A DNA stretch of 64,000 nucleotides from an uncultured Desulfobacter sp. (GCF_963666145.1 NZ_OY762614.1:5756501-5820500), one strand, 5' to 3'. Shown: positions 19,063 to 29,227, counted from the stretch's first letter. Made by a program: numbers and translations. Notes: generated by a model not told the origin, from the sequence alone.

Positions 19063-21438
19063 ATGATACCAACTAAAACCCTGTCCCCTGACCAGCTCGT
19101 CAAGATAGATGCTTACTGGCGCGCTGCCAACTATCTGTCGGTAGCCCAGATATATCTTTATGACAATCCGCTTCTGAAGAAGCCCTTAAAACTGTCGGAT
19201 GTGAAGCCGCTGGTGGTCGGACACTGGGGCACGACGCCAGGCCAGAATTTCATCTATGTGCATTTAAACCGGGTCATCAAGAAGTATGACCTGGATATGT
19301 TTTACATCTCAGGACCCGGTCATGGCGGTCCGGCACTGGTTGCCAATACATACCTGGAAGGCAGCTACAGCGAGATTTATCCGGATATCAGCCAGGATAA
19401 AGCCGGGCTGAAAAAGCTGTTCAAGCAGTTTTCATTTCCCGGCGGGATTTCCAGCCATGTTGCGCCAACGACCCCGGGGTCGATTCACGAAGGGGGTGAG
19501 CTGGGATATTCGCTCAGCCATGCCTTTGGTGCGGCATTCGATAATCCGGATCTCATTGTCGCCTGCATTGTGGGTGATGGTGAAGCAGAAACAGGCCCCC
19601 TGGCCACTGCATGGCATTCCACCAAGTTTCTCAACCCGATCACCGACGGAGCCGTGCTGCCGATTTTGCATCTTAACGGGTACAAGATCAACAACCCGAC
19701 CGTCCTGGCCCGCATCGAACATGACGAATTGGAGCAGTTTATACGGGGCTGCGGATGGACGCCTTTTTTTGTGGAAGGCGATGACCCGGAAACCATGCAC
19801 CATCTCATGGCCGATACAATGGAAACGGTCATCAAGAACATTCAGCAGATTAAAGACAACGCAACAAAAAATAACGACACCACACGACCCCGCTGGCCAA
19901 TGATTATCCTCAAGTCCCCCAAGGGCTGGACAGGGCCGAAAGTGATTGATGGGATACAGATAGAAGGCACATCCCGATCTCACCAGGTACCGATTCTTGT
20001 CGATTCCAAGCACCCCGATCATGTCAGACTGCTTGAAAGCTGGATGAAGAGTTATAAACCGGAAGAACTGTTTGATAAACAAGGCTGTCTCATGCCGGAA
20101 TTGGCCGAATTAGCGCCAACGGGCGATCGGCGGATGGGCGCAAATCCCCATGCCAACGGCGGAATTCTGCTGCGTGATCTGAACATGCCGGATTTTCGTC
20201 TCCACGCGGTCACGGTACCTTCCCCCGGGGCTGTTGACGGTCAGGATACGCTCGTGCTGGGCAAGTTCCTGCGCGACGTGGCCAGGTTAAATCAGGATCA
20301 CCATAATTTCCGGATATTCGGACCCGATGAAACCCAATCAAATCTTCTCAGTGCCGTGTTTGAAGTCACCAACCGCCAGTGGGACGGCCGGGTTATGGAA
20401 AATGATGAATGCCTTGCACCTGACGGGCAGGTGCTGGACTCGATGCTCAGTGAACACCAATGTGAAGGCTGGCTGGAAGGCTATCTGCTGACCGGACGGC
20501 ACGGGCTGTTCAACAGCTATGAGGCGTTCATCCGCATTGTTGATTCGATGTTCAGCCAGCACGCCAAGTGGTTGAAAGTGACCAATGAACTGCCGTGGCG
20601 TCGGAAAATTGCATCTCTTAATTATCTGCTGGCCTCCCATGTGTGGCAGCAGGACCACAACGGATTTACACACCAGGACCCCGGTTTCCTCGACCATGTG
20701 ATCAACAAGAAGGCCGATATCGTGCGTGTTTACCTGCCGCCTGATGCCAATTGTCTGTTGTCGGTCTTTGATCATTGCCTTCGCAGCCGTAATTACGTCA
20801 ATGTGGTGGTTGCCGGAAAACATCCGCTTCCCCAATGGTTAACCATGGAAGAGGCAGTTGTGCATTGCACACAGGGAATCGGCATCTGGCAATGGGCCGG
20901 CAACGACAAGGGCAAAGAACCTGACGTGGTCATGGCCTGTTGCGGGGATACACCAACACTTGAAATACTGGCAGCGGTTTCTATTCTGCGCAAGCATTTG
21001 CCTGATTTAAAAATCCGGGTCATCAATGTTGTCGATCTGATGCGGCTGCAACCTGAAAGCGAGCATCCACACGGGCTTAGCGAAACAGATTATGATTCGC
21101 TCTTTACAAAGGATAAGCACATTATTTTTGGCTTTCATGGATATCCCTGGCTGATTCATCGGTTAACCTATCGCAGGACGAACCGCAATCTGCACGTCCG
21201 CGGGTACAAGGAAGAGGGTACGATTACAACCCCCTTTGACATAAGGGTACAGAATGATCTGGACCGGTTTCACCTGGTACTGGATGTAATTGACCGGCTG
21301 CCAAAGCTGGGCAATAAAGGGAATTATCTGAAGCAGATGATGAAAGACAAGCTCGTCGAACACAAAATATATATTGATAAACACGGCGAGGATCTGCCGG
21401 AAATCAGGAACTGGAAATGGAATCAAACCAAAAAATAG
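19063..21438 (+). CDS. xfp: Phosphoketolase (xylulose-5-P/fructose-6-P)
   Basis: 791 aa, normal length. A TPP enzyme that splits xylulose-5-phosphate (and often fructose-6-phosphate) with phosphate to acetyl phosphate and a triose or tetrose phosphate. Seen are GHWGTTPGQNFIYVHLNR, SGPGHGGPA, the TPP/Mg motif GDGEAETGPLATAWHS, and FGPDETQSN and FTHQDPGF in the pyrimidine-binding domain. There is an AAGGAGAAATGA context at the start. It follows glgP by 162 bp; the 3' end overlaps the histidine phosphatase frame by 22 bp. Acetyl phosphate formed here can yield ATP. Confidence 0.95.
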   Translation: MIPTKTLSPDQLVKIDAYWRAANYLSVAQIYLYDNPLLKKPLKLSDVKPLVVGHWGTTPGQNFIYVHLNRVIKKYDLDMFYISGPGHGGPALVANTYLEGSYSEIYPDISQDKAGLKKLFKQFSFPGGISSHVAPTTPGSIHEGGELGYSLSHAFGAAFDNPDLIVACIVGDGEAETGPLATAWHSTKFLNPITDGAVLPILHLNGYKINNPTVLARIEHDELEQFIRGCGWTPFFVEGDDPETMHHLMADTMETVIKNIQQIKDNATKNNDTTRPRWPMIILKSPKGWTGPKVIDGIQIEGTSRSHQVPILVDSKHPDHVRLLESWMKSYKPEELFDKQGCLMPELAELAPTGDRRMGANPHANGGILLRDLNMPDFRLHAVTVPSPGAVDGQDTLVLGKFLRDVARLNQDHHNFRIFGPDETQSNLLSAVFEVTNRQWDGRVMENDECLAPDGQVLDSMLSEHQCEGWLEGYLLTGRHGLFNSYEAFIRIVDSMFSQHAKWLKVTNELPWRRKIASLNYLLASHVWQQDHNGFTHQDPGFLDHVINKKADIVRVYLPPDANCLLSVFDHCLRSRNYVNVVVAGKHPLPQWLTMEEAVVHCTQGIGIWQWAGNDKGKEPDVVMACCGDTPTLEILAAVSILRKHLPDLKIRVINVVDLMRLQPESEHPHGLSETDYDSLFTKDKHIIFGFHGYPWLIHRLTYRRTNRNLHVRGYKEEGTITTPFDIRVQNDLDRFHLVLDVIDRLPKLGNKGNYLKQMMKDKLVEHKIYIDKHGEDLPEIRNWKWNQTKK

Positions 21439-22109
21439 AACGCATATACGTTGAAACCAGTGCCGGAGAAAGACCTGATGGAAAAGCCATGAGCATGACC
21501 GCAACCAGCCCTGGATCGTTGCGCCTCTACCTCATCCGGCACGGTGAAACCGAGTGGGCGCTATCCAGCCGGCACACCGGTCTCACGGATATTCCATTGA
21601 CCGCCAACGGTAAAACCCAGGCGCAAACCCTTGGCAAACACCTTTTGGGCATCCGGTTTGACCATGTGCTGACCAGTCCGCTGAAGCGTGCCCGGCAAAC
21701 CTGCGAGCTGGCCGGGCTGGATAAAGCATCAATCATCGAACCAGATCTGACGGAATGGGACTATGGCGATTATGAAGGAAAGCGAACTGTGGATATCTTC
21801 AAGGAACGACCGGACTGGAATGTTTTTCGGGACGGTTGTCCGCGCGGTGAAATGCCCGCACAGGTTTCCGGGCGGGCTGATCGACTCATTGCCCGCCTTC
21901 GAACGATGGATGGAAAGGTGGCGCTTTTTTCCCATGGCCAGTTCGGCGGGGTCCTGGCCGCACGATGGATCGGATTGCCATTAATCGAAGCGTGGCATTT
22001 TCCGCTCGGCACGGCAGCTCTCAGCATTTTCAGCTTCAACCCCCACCATCCCGAAATACCTGTCATTGATTTGTGGAATGCAATCGTAAACCAGGAAGGA
22101 GTTTCCTGA
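21417..22109 (+). CDS. Histidine phosphatase family protein (phosphoglycerate mutase-like)
   Basis: 230 aa from 21417, or 206 aa if the ATG at 21489 is used; the latter begins nearer the conserved core. The catalytic motif is LIRHGETEW and the second conserved basic motif is LTSPLKRARQT. The general acid lies in TEWDYGDYEG and the last histidine in LFSHGQFGG. The broad family includes sugar phosphatases and cofactor-independent mutases; here a sugar-phosphate phosphatase is plausible. The stop overlaps the start of the P-type ATPase (TGATG). A short relic of a related gene lies at 26738-26780. Confidence 0.85.
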   Translation: MESNQKIERIYVETSAGERPDGKAMSMTATSPGSLRLYLIRHGETEWALSSRHTGLTDIPLTANGKTQAQTLGKHLLGIRFDHVLTSPLKRARQTCELAGLDKASIIEPDLTEWDYGDYEGKRTVDIFKERPDWNVFRDGCPRGEMPAQVSGRADRLIARLRTMDGKVALFSHGQFGGVLAARWIGLPLIEAWHFPLGTAALSIFSFNPHHPEIPVIDLWNAIVNQEGVS

Positions 22110-24622
22110 TGAAGGCGCAGACTACCACAAATAAACCTGAATCCAAAATACCATCGGAGCCGGACGCAAAGTACGACCTGAAATCCCTGCCCCTGTCCGA
22201 AGTGCAGAAAAAATTGGACAGCTCGCCGGATGGCCTGAGTCAGGCCGAGGCTGAAAAACGGTTGAGCCAATACGGACCCAACGAGATCGAAGAAAAAAAA
22301 ACCAATCTGTTGCTCAAGTTCCTGTCGTACTTCTGGGGACCTATCCCATGGATGATAGAGGCCGCGGTAATTCTCTCGGGCGCGGTCCAACACTGGCCGG
22401 ATTTTTTCATCATCCTTCTTTTGCTGTTTGCCAACGCCGTGGTCGGATTCTGGGAAGAACATGAGGCGGGCAATGCCATAGACGCCTTGAAAGCCAAACT
22501 GGCCATCAAAGCCCGGGTCAAACGGGATGGAAAGTGGGAGACACCGCCGGCGCGGGAACTGGTGCCGGGAGACGTGATCCGCCTGCGGTTAGGCGACATT
22601 GTGCCGGCTGATGCGCGCATGCTGACCGGCGACCCCGTGGAGGTAGATCAGTCGACACTGACTGGAGAATCCCTGCCCGCAACGTGTAAGTCCGGCGAGG
22701 CAGTGTTCTCCGGATCAATCATCCGCCGGGGGGAAATCAGCGCCCTTGTTTATGCCACGGGCGCAGACACCTATTTCGGCAAGACAGCGCAACTGGTTCA
22801 GCAGGCCGACACCGTCAGCCACTTTCAAAAAGCGGTGTTGAAGATCGGCAATTATTTGATCATCCTGGCAGTGGTACTGGTCGCGGTGATCATTGGGGTT
22901 GCAATCTTTCGAGGAGACAAAATCCTCACCACCTTGCAGTTCGCCCTGGTATTGACCGTGGCAGCGATTCCCGTAGCCATGCCGACGGTATTATCTGTGA
23001 CAATGGCGGTAGGCGCACGGTTGCTTGCCAAAAAAAAAGCGATTGTGAGCAAGCTTGTGGCAATTGAGGAGTTGGCAGGCGTGGATGTGCTGTGCGCGGA
23101 CAAAACCGGCACCCTGACCCAGAACAAATTGACGCTTGGCAATCCGTTTTCCCTTAGCCCTGTCTCTGCCGGGGATGTCATCCTGAACGGTGCACTGTCA
23201 TCGCGTGCCGAAAACAACGACACCATTGATCTGGCCGTACTGGATGGTCTGAAAGACAAAGATGCGTTAAAGGATTTTGAGGTGGTTCATTTCCAGCCGT
23301 TCGACCCGGTGCATAAGCGCACCGAGGCCACTGTCAAGACCAAAAACGGCAAGGAATTTAAAGTGACGAAGGGTGCTCCGCAAGTGATCCTGGCGTTATC
23401 GACCAATGCCGGGCCAATAGAGGCCGAGGTTGAAAAGGCGGTAGGCGGGTTTGCACAGCGAGGGTTCCGTTCGCTGGGTGTGGCACGGGCCGATGGAGAC
23501 GGCGAATGGCAGTTTCTGGGTGTATTGCCCCTGTTTGATCCGCCGCGTGAAGATGCCCAGGCTACTATTGCCACTGCATTGGCAATGGGCGTGAAAATCA
23601 AGATGGTCACGGGTGATGCCCTGGCAATCGCCCGGGAAACCGCCAAGAAATTAAACATGGGCGCAGACATTCTTGATGCCTCGGGCCTGGGCGACGTCAA
23701 ACATGATGAGACTGCACAAGTGGCGGAGTCCATCGAAAAATCGGATGGTTTTGCCCAGGTGTTTCCCGAACATAAGTTCCATATTGTGGATGTTTTGCAA
23801 AAATGCGGTCACATTGTCGGAATGACGGGCGATGGGGTCAATGACGCCCCTGCTCTGAAGAAGGCCGACTGCGGCATTGCCGTATCCGGGGCTACGGACG
23901 CCGCGCGTGCGGCCTCGGACATCGTGCTGGTGACACCCGGCCTGTCGGTGATCATCGACGCAATCAAGGAGAGCCGCCGAATCTTCCAGCGGATGAACAG
24001 CTATGCCATCTATCGGATTGCCGAGACCCTGCGCGTGCTGTTGTTCATGACACTGTCCATCCTGGTTTTTAACTTTTATCCGGTGACTGCGGTGATGATC
24101 GTGATGCTGGCCCTGCTCAACGACGGCGCCATCCTGTCCATCGCCTACGACAATGTGCATTACAAAGACCAGCCCGAGTCCTGGAACATGCGGATGGTGC
24201 TGGGAATCTCCACCGTACTGGGTATCATCGGGGTTGTCTCCGCCTTTGGCCTGTTTTATCTGGGTGAGCGCGTTTTTCATCTCGACCGTATGCATATCCA
24301 GACGTTGATGTATTTAAAACTTTCCGTGGCAGGACATCTGACAATCTTCCTCACCCGCACCCGCGGACCGTTCTGGTCGATCCGCCCTGCAAAGATTTTA
24401 TGGCTGGCCGTGGTTGGCACCCAGATTGTTGCCACGCTGATTGCGGTTTACGGGTTCTTCATGACACCGCTGGGCTGGGAGTGGGCCCTCTTTGTCTGGG
24501 GCTATGCATTGATCTGGTTTCTGGTGAACGACTGCTTGAAACTGCTGGCCTACAGGATTTTCGACCCGATTGGCGTGTCATCACCCGCCAAAAAATCGGG
24601 CGATTTAAACCCGCCAGAATGA
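22109..24622 (+). CDS. Plasma-membrane proton-pumping P-type ATPase (P3A)
   Basis: 837 aa from the ATG at 22109 (CAGGAAGGAG upstream; overlaps the preceding stop). Cation-ATPase N-domain, then the actuator TGES (about 185-188), the phosphorylation site DKTGTLT (about 331-337), and the hinge MTGDGVNDAPALKKADCG. Membrane helices M1-M4 precede and M5-M10 follow the cytosolic parts. The arrangement matches fungal, plant and archaeal-type H+-ATPases (P3A). It would expel protons at the cost of ATP, useful when acetate fermentation acidifies the cell. Substrate H+ is inferred from family. Confidence 0.92.
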   Translation: MKAQTTTNKPESKIPSEPDAKYDLKSLPLSEVQKKLDSSPDGLSQAEAEKRLSQYGPNEIEEKKTNLLLKFLSYFWGPIPWMIEAAVILSGAVQHWPDFFIILLLLFANAVVGFWEEHEAGNAIDALKAKLAIKARVKRDGKWETPPARELVPGDVIRLRLGDIVPADARMLTGDPVEVDQSTLTGESLPATCKSGEAVFSGSIIRRGEISALVYATGADTYFGKTAQLVQQADTVSHFQKAVLKIGNYLIILAVVLVAVIIGVAIFRGDKILTTLQFALVLTVAAIPVAMPTVLSVTMAVGARLLAKKKAIVSKLVAIEELAGVDVLCADKTGTLTQNKLTLGNPFSLSPVSAGDVILNGALSSRAENNDTIDLAVLDGLKDKDALKDFEVVHFQPFDPVHKRTEATVKTKNGKEFKVTKGAPQVILALSTNAGPIEAEVEKAVGGFAQRGFRSLGVARADGDGEWQFLGVLPLFDPPREDAQATIATALAMGVKIKMVTGDALAIARETAKKLNMGADILDASGLGDVKHDETAQVAESIEKSDGFAQVFPEHKFHIVDVLQKCGHIVGMTGDGVNDAPALKKADCGIAVSGATDAARAASDIVLVTPGLSVIIDAIKESRRIFQRMNSYAIYRIAETLRVLLFMTLSILVFNFYPVTAVMIVMLALLNDGAILSIAYDNVHYKDQPESWNMRMVLGISTVLGIIGVVSAFGLFYLGERVFHLDRMHIQTLMYLKLSVAGHLTIFLTRTRGPFWSIRPAKILWLAVVGTQIVATLIAVYGFFMTPLGWEWALFVWGYALIWFLVNDCLKLLAYRIFDPIGVSSPAKKSGDLNPPE

Positions 24623-24645
24623 GGGAAGAGAGAAGGAGTGGCGTA

Positions 24646-26733
24646 ATGAATATTTTCAAAAACATGGGCATTGGTAAAAAACTTATCGTATCGATTCTTT
24701 TTGTCAGTATTTTGGGGATAACCCTTTTATCCGTGTTCATTTATAGCCGGTCAAGGACTTTTCAGATTTCTATTTCAATGGAGAATGCCAGAAACCTATC
24801 GGAAAAGTATTCCAAGGATCTCGAGGCCAAACTTGAATTGCCCATGAATGCCGCAAGGAACCTGGCCCAAATCATGGAAGGATTTGAGACCCTTGGCCCG
24901 GATGAGCGACGCAGGGACTATAACAATATTCTAAAGGGCATTCTTGCTGCAAATCCTGAATTCCTCGGTGTCTGGACATGTTGGGAACCCGATGCGTTGG
25001 ACGGGCTTGACGCAAGCCTCGCCAATACTCCGGGAACGGACGCCACCGGGAGGTTCATCCCGTACTGGAACCGGGCCAGCGGAACCATAATCTTAGAGCC
25101 GCTGGTCGATTATGACAAGAACGGGGCTGGCGACTATTACCAGATTTCCCTGAAAACGGGAAAAGAATCCATCATTGATCCCTACCTGTATCCAATTGCT
25201 GGTGAGAATGTACTCCTCACCAGCCTTGTCGTACCCATCAAAAAAAACGGTAGCGTTGTAGGTGTTGCCGGTATAGATATTGGGTTGTCGTCTTTGCAGA
25301 GTATTGTTAAGGGGATAAAACCATATGGAACAGGTGTATCAGCCATTTTCAGCAATAAAGGAATCGTAGCAGCACACTTTGACCCATCCAGACTGGGAAA
25401 ACAGATGCGTGAATCGGAAAAGGATATGAACGGTGAATTTAGCGACAGCTTCGCCGACCAGGTTGCTGTGGGTAAGGAATACGCCTTTTCTATATATTCA
25501 CCACAGATGAAAACCACTATCCAAGTTATAGCCACACCGTTTACCATAGGGAATACGGTGACACCCTGGTCCTTTACCGTGGGCGTTCCCATGGATAAAG
25601 TCCTGGCCCCGGTGAAATCGATGATGTATTTTACCATTCTAATCGGGGTTGCCGTTTTAGCGTTCATATCCATTGCCGTTGTTTTGATTTCCAGAGGTAT
25701 CACTTCTCCAATCCGACGTACAATGGAGATGGTCAAAGACATCAGCCAGGGCGAAGGTGATCTGACCCGGCGACTGGATGCTACAAGTCACGATGAGCTA
25801 GGCGAGCTGGCTTTGTATTTCAACCAGTTCATCGAGAAATTGCAGAGCATTATTGGTAGTGCTACAGCCAATGCCGATACTGTGGCCTCGGCATCAACTG
25901 AATTGACAGCGATTTCTGACCAGATGACCAGAAATTCCGAGAATACAGCGGAAAATTCACAGGCTGTTGCTGCGGCTGCAGAAGAGATGAGCACCAATAT
26001 GAACAATGTATCTTCGGCTATGGGAGATACATCGGCGAATATCCAGATGATCGTATCAGCAGCAGGAGAGATGACATCCACCATCCAGGAAATTGCCAAC
26101 AACACCTCCCAGGGCAATACGATCACCCAAAAAGCAGTCCAAACAGCAGATAATGTATCCCAAAAAGTACTCAACCTGAGCAAAGCCGCCAGAGATATCA
26201 GCAAGGTAACGGAAGCCATTGCCGATATTTCTGCACAGACCAATCTGCTGGCATTGAACGCCACCATTGAAGCAGCCAGGGCCGGAGATGCCGGCAAGGG
26301 GTTTGCCGTGGTTGCAGGAGAGATTAAGGCTCTGGCCCACCAGACGGCGCAGGCCACCAATGAAATCAATACCAAAATTTCCGATGTTCAGGCCACCACA
26401 ACTGATTCTGTCAAGGCCATTGAAGAGATTGTCAGTGTCATCAATGATATCAATGATATTATGACCACCGTGGCCACGGCCATTGAGGAACAATCGGCCA
26501 CAACGCTGGAAATTTCCAAAAATGTGAGTCAGGCGGCTTCCGGAGTGGAAGATGTCAACGACAATATGGGCCAGATTTTGGGGGCAACGGCTGAAGTAAC
26601 CCAGAATATTTCAAAGGTCAGCCAGGATGCGGCACAGATAAATTCCGGCAGTGCCCAAGTCAATAAAGGTGCCAAAGAGCTCTCCAAATTGGCTATAGAT
26701 TTAAATCAGATGCTCCGTCAGTTCAAAATTTAG
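24646..26733 (+). CDS. Methyl-accepting chemotaxis protein with dCache sensor
   Basis: 695 aa from the ATG at 24646 (GAAGGAG upstream); the longer frame from 24400 runs inside the ATPase gene. An N-terminal membrane helix (about 13-35) is followed by a periplasmic Cache-type domain with a FLGVWTCWEPDALDG pattern. A second helix lies near 320-345, with HAMP after it. The signalling hairpin tip reads AEISAQTNLLALNATIEAARAGDAGKGFAVVA-like, with small changes. It detects small molecules outside the cell and signals to CheA. No cheA or cheW is in the window. It lies 23 bp after the ATPase, so may be co-expressed. Confidence 0.92.
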   Translation: MNIFKNMGIGKKLIVSILFVSILGITLLSVFIYSRSRTFQISISMENARNLSEKYSKDLEAKLELPMNAARNLAQIMEGFETLGPDERRRDYNNILKGILAANPEFLGVWTCWEPDALDGLDASLANTPGTDATGRFIPYWNRASGTIILEPLVDYDKNGAGDYYQISLKTGKESIIDPYLYPIAGENVLLTSLVVPIKKNGSVVGVAGIDIGLSSLQSIVKGIKPYGTGVSAIFSNKGIVAAHFDPSRLGKQMRESEKDMNGEFSDSFADQVAVGKEYAFSIYSPQMKTTIQVIATPFTIGNTVTPWSFTVGVPMDKVLAPVKSMMYFTILIGVAVLAFISIAVVLISRGITSPIRRTMEMVKDISQGEGDLTRRLDATSHDELGELALYFNQFIEKLQSIIGSATANADTVASASTELTAISDQMTRNSENTAENSQAVAAAAEEMSTNMNNVSSAMGDTSANIQMIVSAAGEMTSTIQEIANNTSQGNTITQKAVQTADNVSQKVLNLSKAARDISKVTEAIADISAQTNLLALNATIEAARAGDAGKGFAVVAGEIKALAHQTAQATNEINTKISDVQATTTDSVKAIEEIVSVINDINDIMTTVATAIEEQSATTLEISKNVSQAASGVEDVNDNMGQILGATAEVTQNISKVSQDAAQINSGSAQVNKGAKELSKLAIDLNQMLRQFKI

Positions 26734-26737
26734 AAAG

Positions 26738-26780
26738 GACCGGTTTCACGGATATTCCATTCACCGCTGAATGCGGGAGT
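26738..26780 (+). pseudogene. Relic of a histidine phosphatase gene
   Basis: About 40 bases encode TGFTDIPFTAE and match the TGLTDIPLTAN segment of the histidine phosphatase at 21417-22109, also at DNA level (ACCGGT-TCACGGATATTCC). Only this short internal piece remains. Confidence 0.5.
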
Positions 26781-26825
26781 GGTGTCGGGTAAGACATAAT
26801 CAGATATGACCAAAGGAAGAGACAC

Positions 26826-26909
26826 ATGAACATAAGCCCTTATGCAAAAAAACTGGCCAAGCCAGCTATGTTGGTCCGCGTAAAAGGAAAATTGTATTAT
26901 GAACAATAA
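26826..26909 (+). pseudogene. N-terminal relic resembling phosphoglucomutase
   Basis: A 27-codon frame beginning MNISPYAKKLAKPAMLV resembles the N-terminus of alpha-phosphoglucomutases (a pattern like M-ISP-AGK-A--SMLVNV). It has GGAAGAG upstream. It overlaps the start of the AAA+ gene. A pgm gene would fit functionally between glucan phosphorylase and glycolysis, so this may be what is left of one. The match is short and from memory. Confidence 0.4.
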
Positions 26910-27993
26910 GACACCGCAAAAGACACCGCAAACTCTTTTACCGAAAGCCGCTGCGACCAGTATCTTTGAAATGAGCGGAGCTGAGTTTGAGCCGGATATT
27001 GCTGCTAAAATGTGGTCTAAAATATTAAATCATAAGTGGATTCTTTCTGAAAAAGTCGGCCGGGACGTCGGTTTACGGACAGCCTGCATTGATTTTTTAG
27101 AAAATATGGAACAGGCTCATGATGAATACAGGACCTATAAACACAAAGATATCCTCATGGAGATGGGAGCACAGACTTTCAGCAGGGAAATGTGGGATAC
27201 CATAGCCGACTCTCAGCCCCCAAAGCAACTGGTGCAGCGCAGAATAATTCTGCCCCTGAAAGAAGAAACCCTTGCACAAAAACATGGCGTTGTTCATCCC
27301 AGAGCAATCATATTTTTCGGACCTCCAGGCACAGGAAAGACTCATTTTGTAAAGGCCATAGCAGGTGTCTTGTCCTGGTGGTACATTGAGATTCTACCGA
27401 GCATGCTTATGGTGGATGGCGTTGAAAAAGTCGGGGCAAATCTGCGTGAAGTCATGCAAAAGGCAGGAAATCTTGATAAAGTTGTCCTTTTTGTAGATGA
27501 ATTCGAAGAAATAGCCGGCAGCCGTGACAGGGCAGACAGGATTGATAAGTCCATTACTAACGAATTTTTAAAACAGATTCCCCTGCTCAAGAATCAAAAA
27601 AACAAAATACTCCTGGTTTGCGCCACTAATTATATTCGGCAGCTGGATTCTGCTATGCTCAGACCTGGAAGGTTTGACTGTGTTATTCCGGTTGGCGGAT
27701 TGGACAGGCAAGGAAGGACAACCATCCTTGAGTATTATATTGCAAAGCTTAATACCGGGCAAATCAATATGGATCAACTTATTGAAATGACATCCGGGCT
27801 CACCCCTGCTGACATCCAGTATCTTTTCGATCAGGTGGCATATTTTGCATTTGAGCAGGAGATTATTGATAAAAAGGACTACCGGGTAAGCACAGATACA
27901 TTCATTCAAATAATGTCAAAAGTTCCCCCCTCTCTGAGCCAAGAAGTAATTGAAGAATTTGAAAAAGACAGGATTACCTATTCACGGGTGTAA
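26899..27993 (+). CDS. AAA+ ATPase with DUF4032-like N-terminal region
   Basis: 364 aa. Residues about 25-75 (FEPDIAAKMWSKILNHKW, then SEKVGRDVGLRTA) resemble a segment of DUF4032 proteins. An AAA domain follows with Walker A GPPGTGKT (141-148), Walker B VVLFVDEFEE (195-204), sensor-1 CATN (241-244) and RPGRFD (255-260). The AAA part is closest to the FtsH/Cdc48/26S class. No protease or membrane segment is present, so a remodelling or unfoldase role is likely. It sits in a stress block, but the substrate is unknown. The ATG is taken at 26899, with AAAAGGAA upstream. Confidence 0.82.
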   Translation: MNNKTPQKTPQTLLPKAAATSIFEMSGAEFEPDIAAKMWSKILNHKWILSEKVGRDVGLRTACIDFLENMEQAHDEYRTYKHKDILMEMGAQTFSREMWDTIADSQPPKQLVQRRIILPLKEETLAQKHGVVHPRAIIFFGPPGTGKTHFVKAIAGVLSWWYIEILPSMLMVDGVEKVGANLREVMQKAGNLDKVVLFVDEFEEIAGSRDRADRIDKSITNEFLKQIPLLKNQKNKILLVCATNYIRQLDSAMLRPGRFDCVIPVGGLDRQGRTTILEYYIAKLNTGQINMDQLIEMTSGLTPADIQYLFDQVAYFAFEQEIIDKKDYRVSTDTFIQIMSKVPPSLSQEVIEEFEKDRITYSRV

Positions 27994-28109
27994 AGCAGCG
28001 TTATGTAAGTGGTAAAATGGACGCGAAGGAATTTGACCGGAAGAGAAATGAGCTGAAATGACCTTCCTTTTCCCTGATGTTTTATGTTGAAAATAAAAAA
28101 TCGTACCCT

Positions 28110-28151
28110 AAGTAGGTCATATATGACTAATTGAACAAGCATGACCTACTT
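28110..28151 (+). promoter_or_regulatory. Putative activator site upstream of the decayed hflKC copy
   Basis: Perfect 11-bp arms AAGTAGGTCAT (28110-28120) and ATGACCTACTT (28141-28151), with GGTCATATATGAC at the core. It lies about 184 bp upstream of the sigma-54 promoter at 28314, the longest spacing in the set. Confidence 0.55.
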
Positions 28152-28313
28152 ATGTACTGATCAAGGCATGTTCTGAAAGTGTCTTTTTAACAAATCAATA
28201 CCCGAACGGAAACTCTTTTTAACTCCCCCCCCCCTGGCCACCATGCCAAGGGCGTTTCAGATCAGGCGTAAAAATTAAAAGGATGGGTGACGGCATCCTT
28301 GATACTTGCGGCC

Positions 28314-28328
28314 TGGCACAAACATTGC
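28314..28328 (+). promoter_or_regulatory. Sigma-54 promoter of the decayed hflKC copy
   Basis: TGGCAC-AAACA-TTGC, an exact -24/-12 match with correct spacing. The intact hflKC operon has the corresponding element at 37768. Here it would now drive a relic and perhaps the downstream haem protein. Confidence 0.8.
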
Positions 28329-28511
28329 CTATAAACCATATGAGAGTCACAATAAGCTGTTGAATTACTTTCATGTTTCGTTGTGGGTTGAGTCTGGGTG
28401 TCAATAGACCAGGTCCGCCTGTGGTGGCTGCTGTTATATTGAATGGGTTGTATTCGCCCTGAACAGACAAGCGTCGATGAAGTTGATCGGCTTATTAATC
28501 AGGAGGTAGTT

Positions 28512-29215
28512 ATGACTGAACAGAATCACCCCGCAGGGGTATCCAACCGCACAAGGGAGGCAACCATGAAGTTTACTTTGAAAGCAGTAACCGTCGCAAT
28601 AGCGATGGCGATCGTTATAGTACTCTATGGCGGTCTATATACATTGGAAGAGGGGTTGCAGGCCATTGTCGTGCAGTTTGGCCGGCCTGTTGGGGAGCCG
28701 GTGACATAGGCTGGGCTGCACATGAAACTGCCCGTTGTGCAGGAGGTCCGGCGATTCGAAAAGCGTCTGCTGGTCTGGGACGGAGACCCGAACCAGGTTC
28801 CCACCAAGGGGCGCGAGTTCATTTGGGTGGATACCACCGCCCGATGGCGGATTGCCGATGCGAAAAAATTTTTGGAGAATGTGGCCAGCGAAAAAGGGGC
28901 CCAGTCGCGTCTGAACGATATTCTCGATTCGGTGGTACGCGACCAGGTGTCAAGCAGCGAACTCGTTGAACTCGTGCGCAGCGCATCGTGGGAAGTGCTC
29001 GAGGGCGAGGCCCTGAAGGAGATACCAAAGGAGCGCGAAGAGGAACTTAAAAGGGAGATTGCCCGGGGCAGGGAGGAGATCACCCGAACAATACTGACTG
29101 AAGCACAGAAGATCATCCCGCAACACGGTATTGAACTTGTGGATGTTCGTATCAAGCGCCTTGACTACGTTGAAAGCGTCCGTGAAAAGGTCTATGAGCG
29201 CATGATTTCCGAATT
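28512..29215 (+). pseudogene. Decayed duplicate of hflK-hflC
   Basis: The region from 28448 matches the hflKC region at 37917 onward, including leader and ribosome-binding site. The hflK start is fused in frame to the extreme 3' end of hflK by loss of about 1 kb, with CCAA shared at the junction. The hflC copy (from 28566) then has a nonsense codon TAG at 28707-28709 where the intact gene has GAG. It continues, almost identical, to about 29212, where it stops matching. I saw only about ten substitutions in 650 bp, so the duplication looks recent. No functional product is expected. Confidence 0.9.
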
Positions 29216-29227
29216 AAAATCAACATC

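Noticed and set aside
18851..19066. 71-aa frame between glgP and the phosphoketolase gene
   Set aside because: It starts inside glgP in another frame and has no ribosome-binding site or recognisable family. glgP ends at a normal C-terminus (NSRILWQR), so this is not a missing extension.
28017..28061. 14-codon frame MDAKEFDRKRNELK resembling the start of CopG-type antitoxins
   Set aside because: Too short for a safe call; only the first eight residues look familiar. It could be a relic, but there is no supporting toxin gene.
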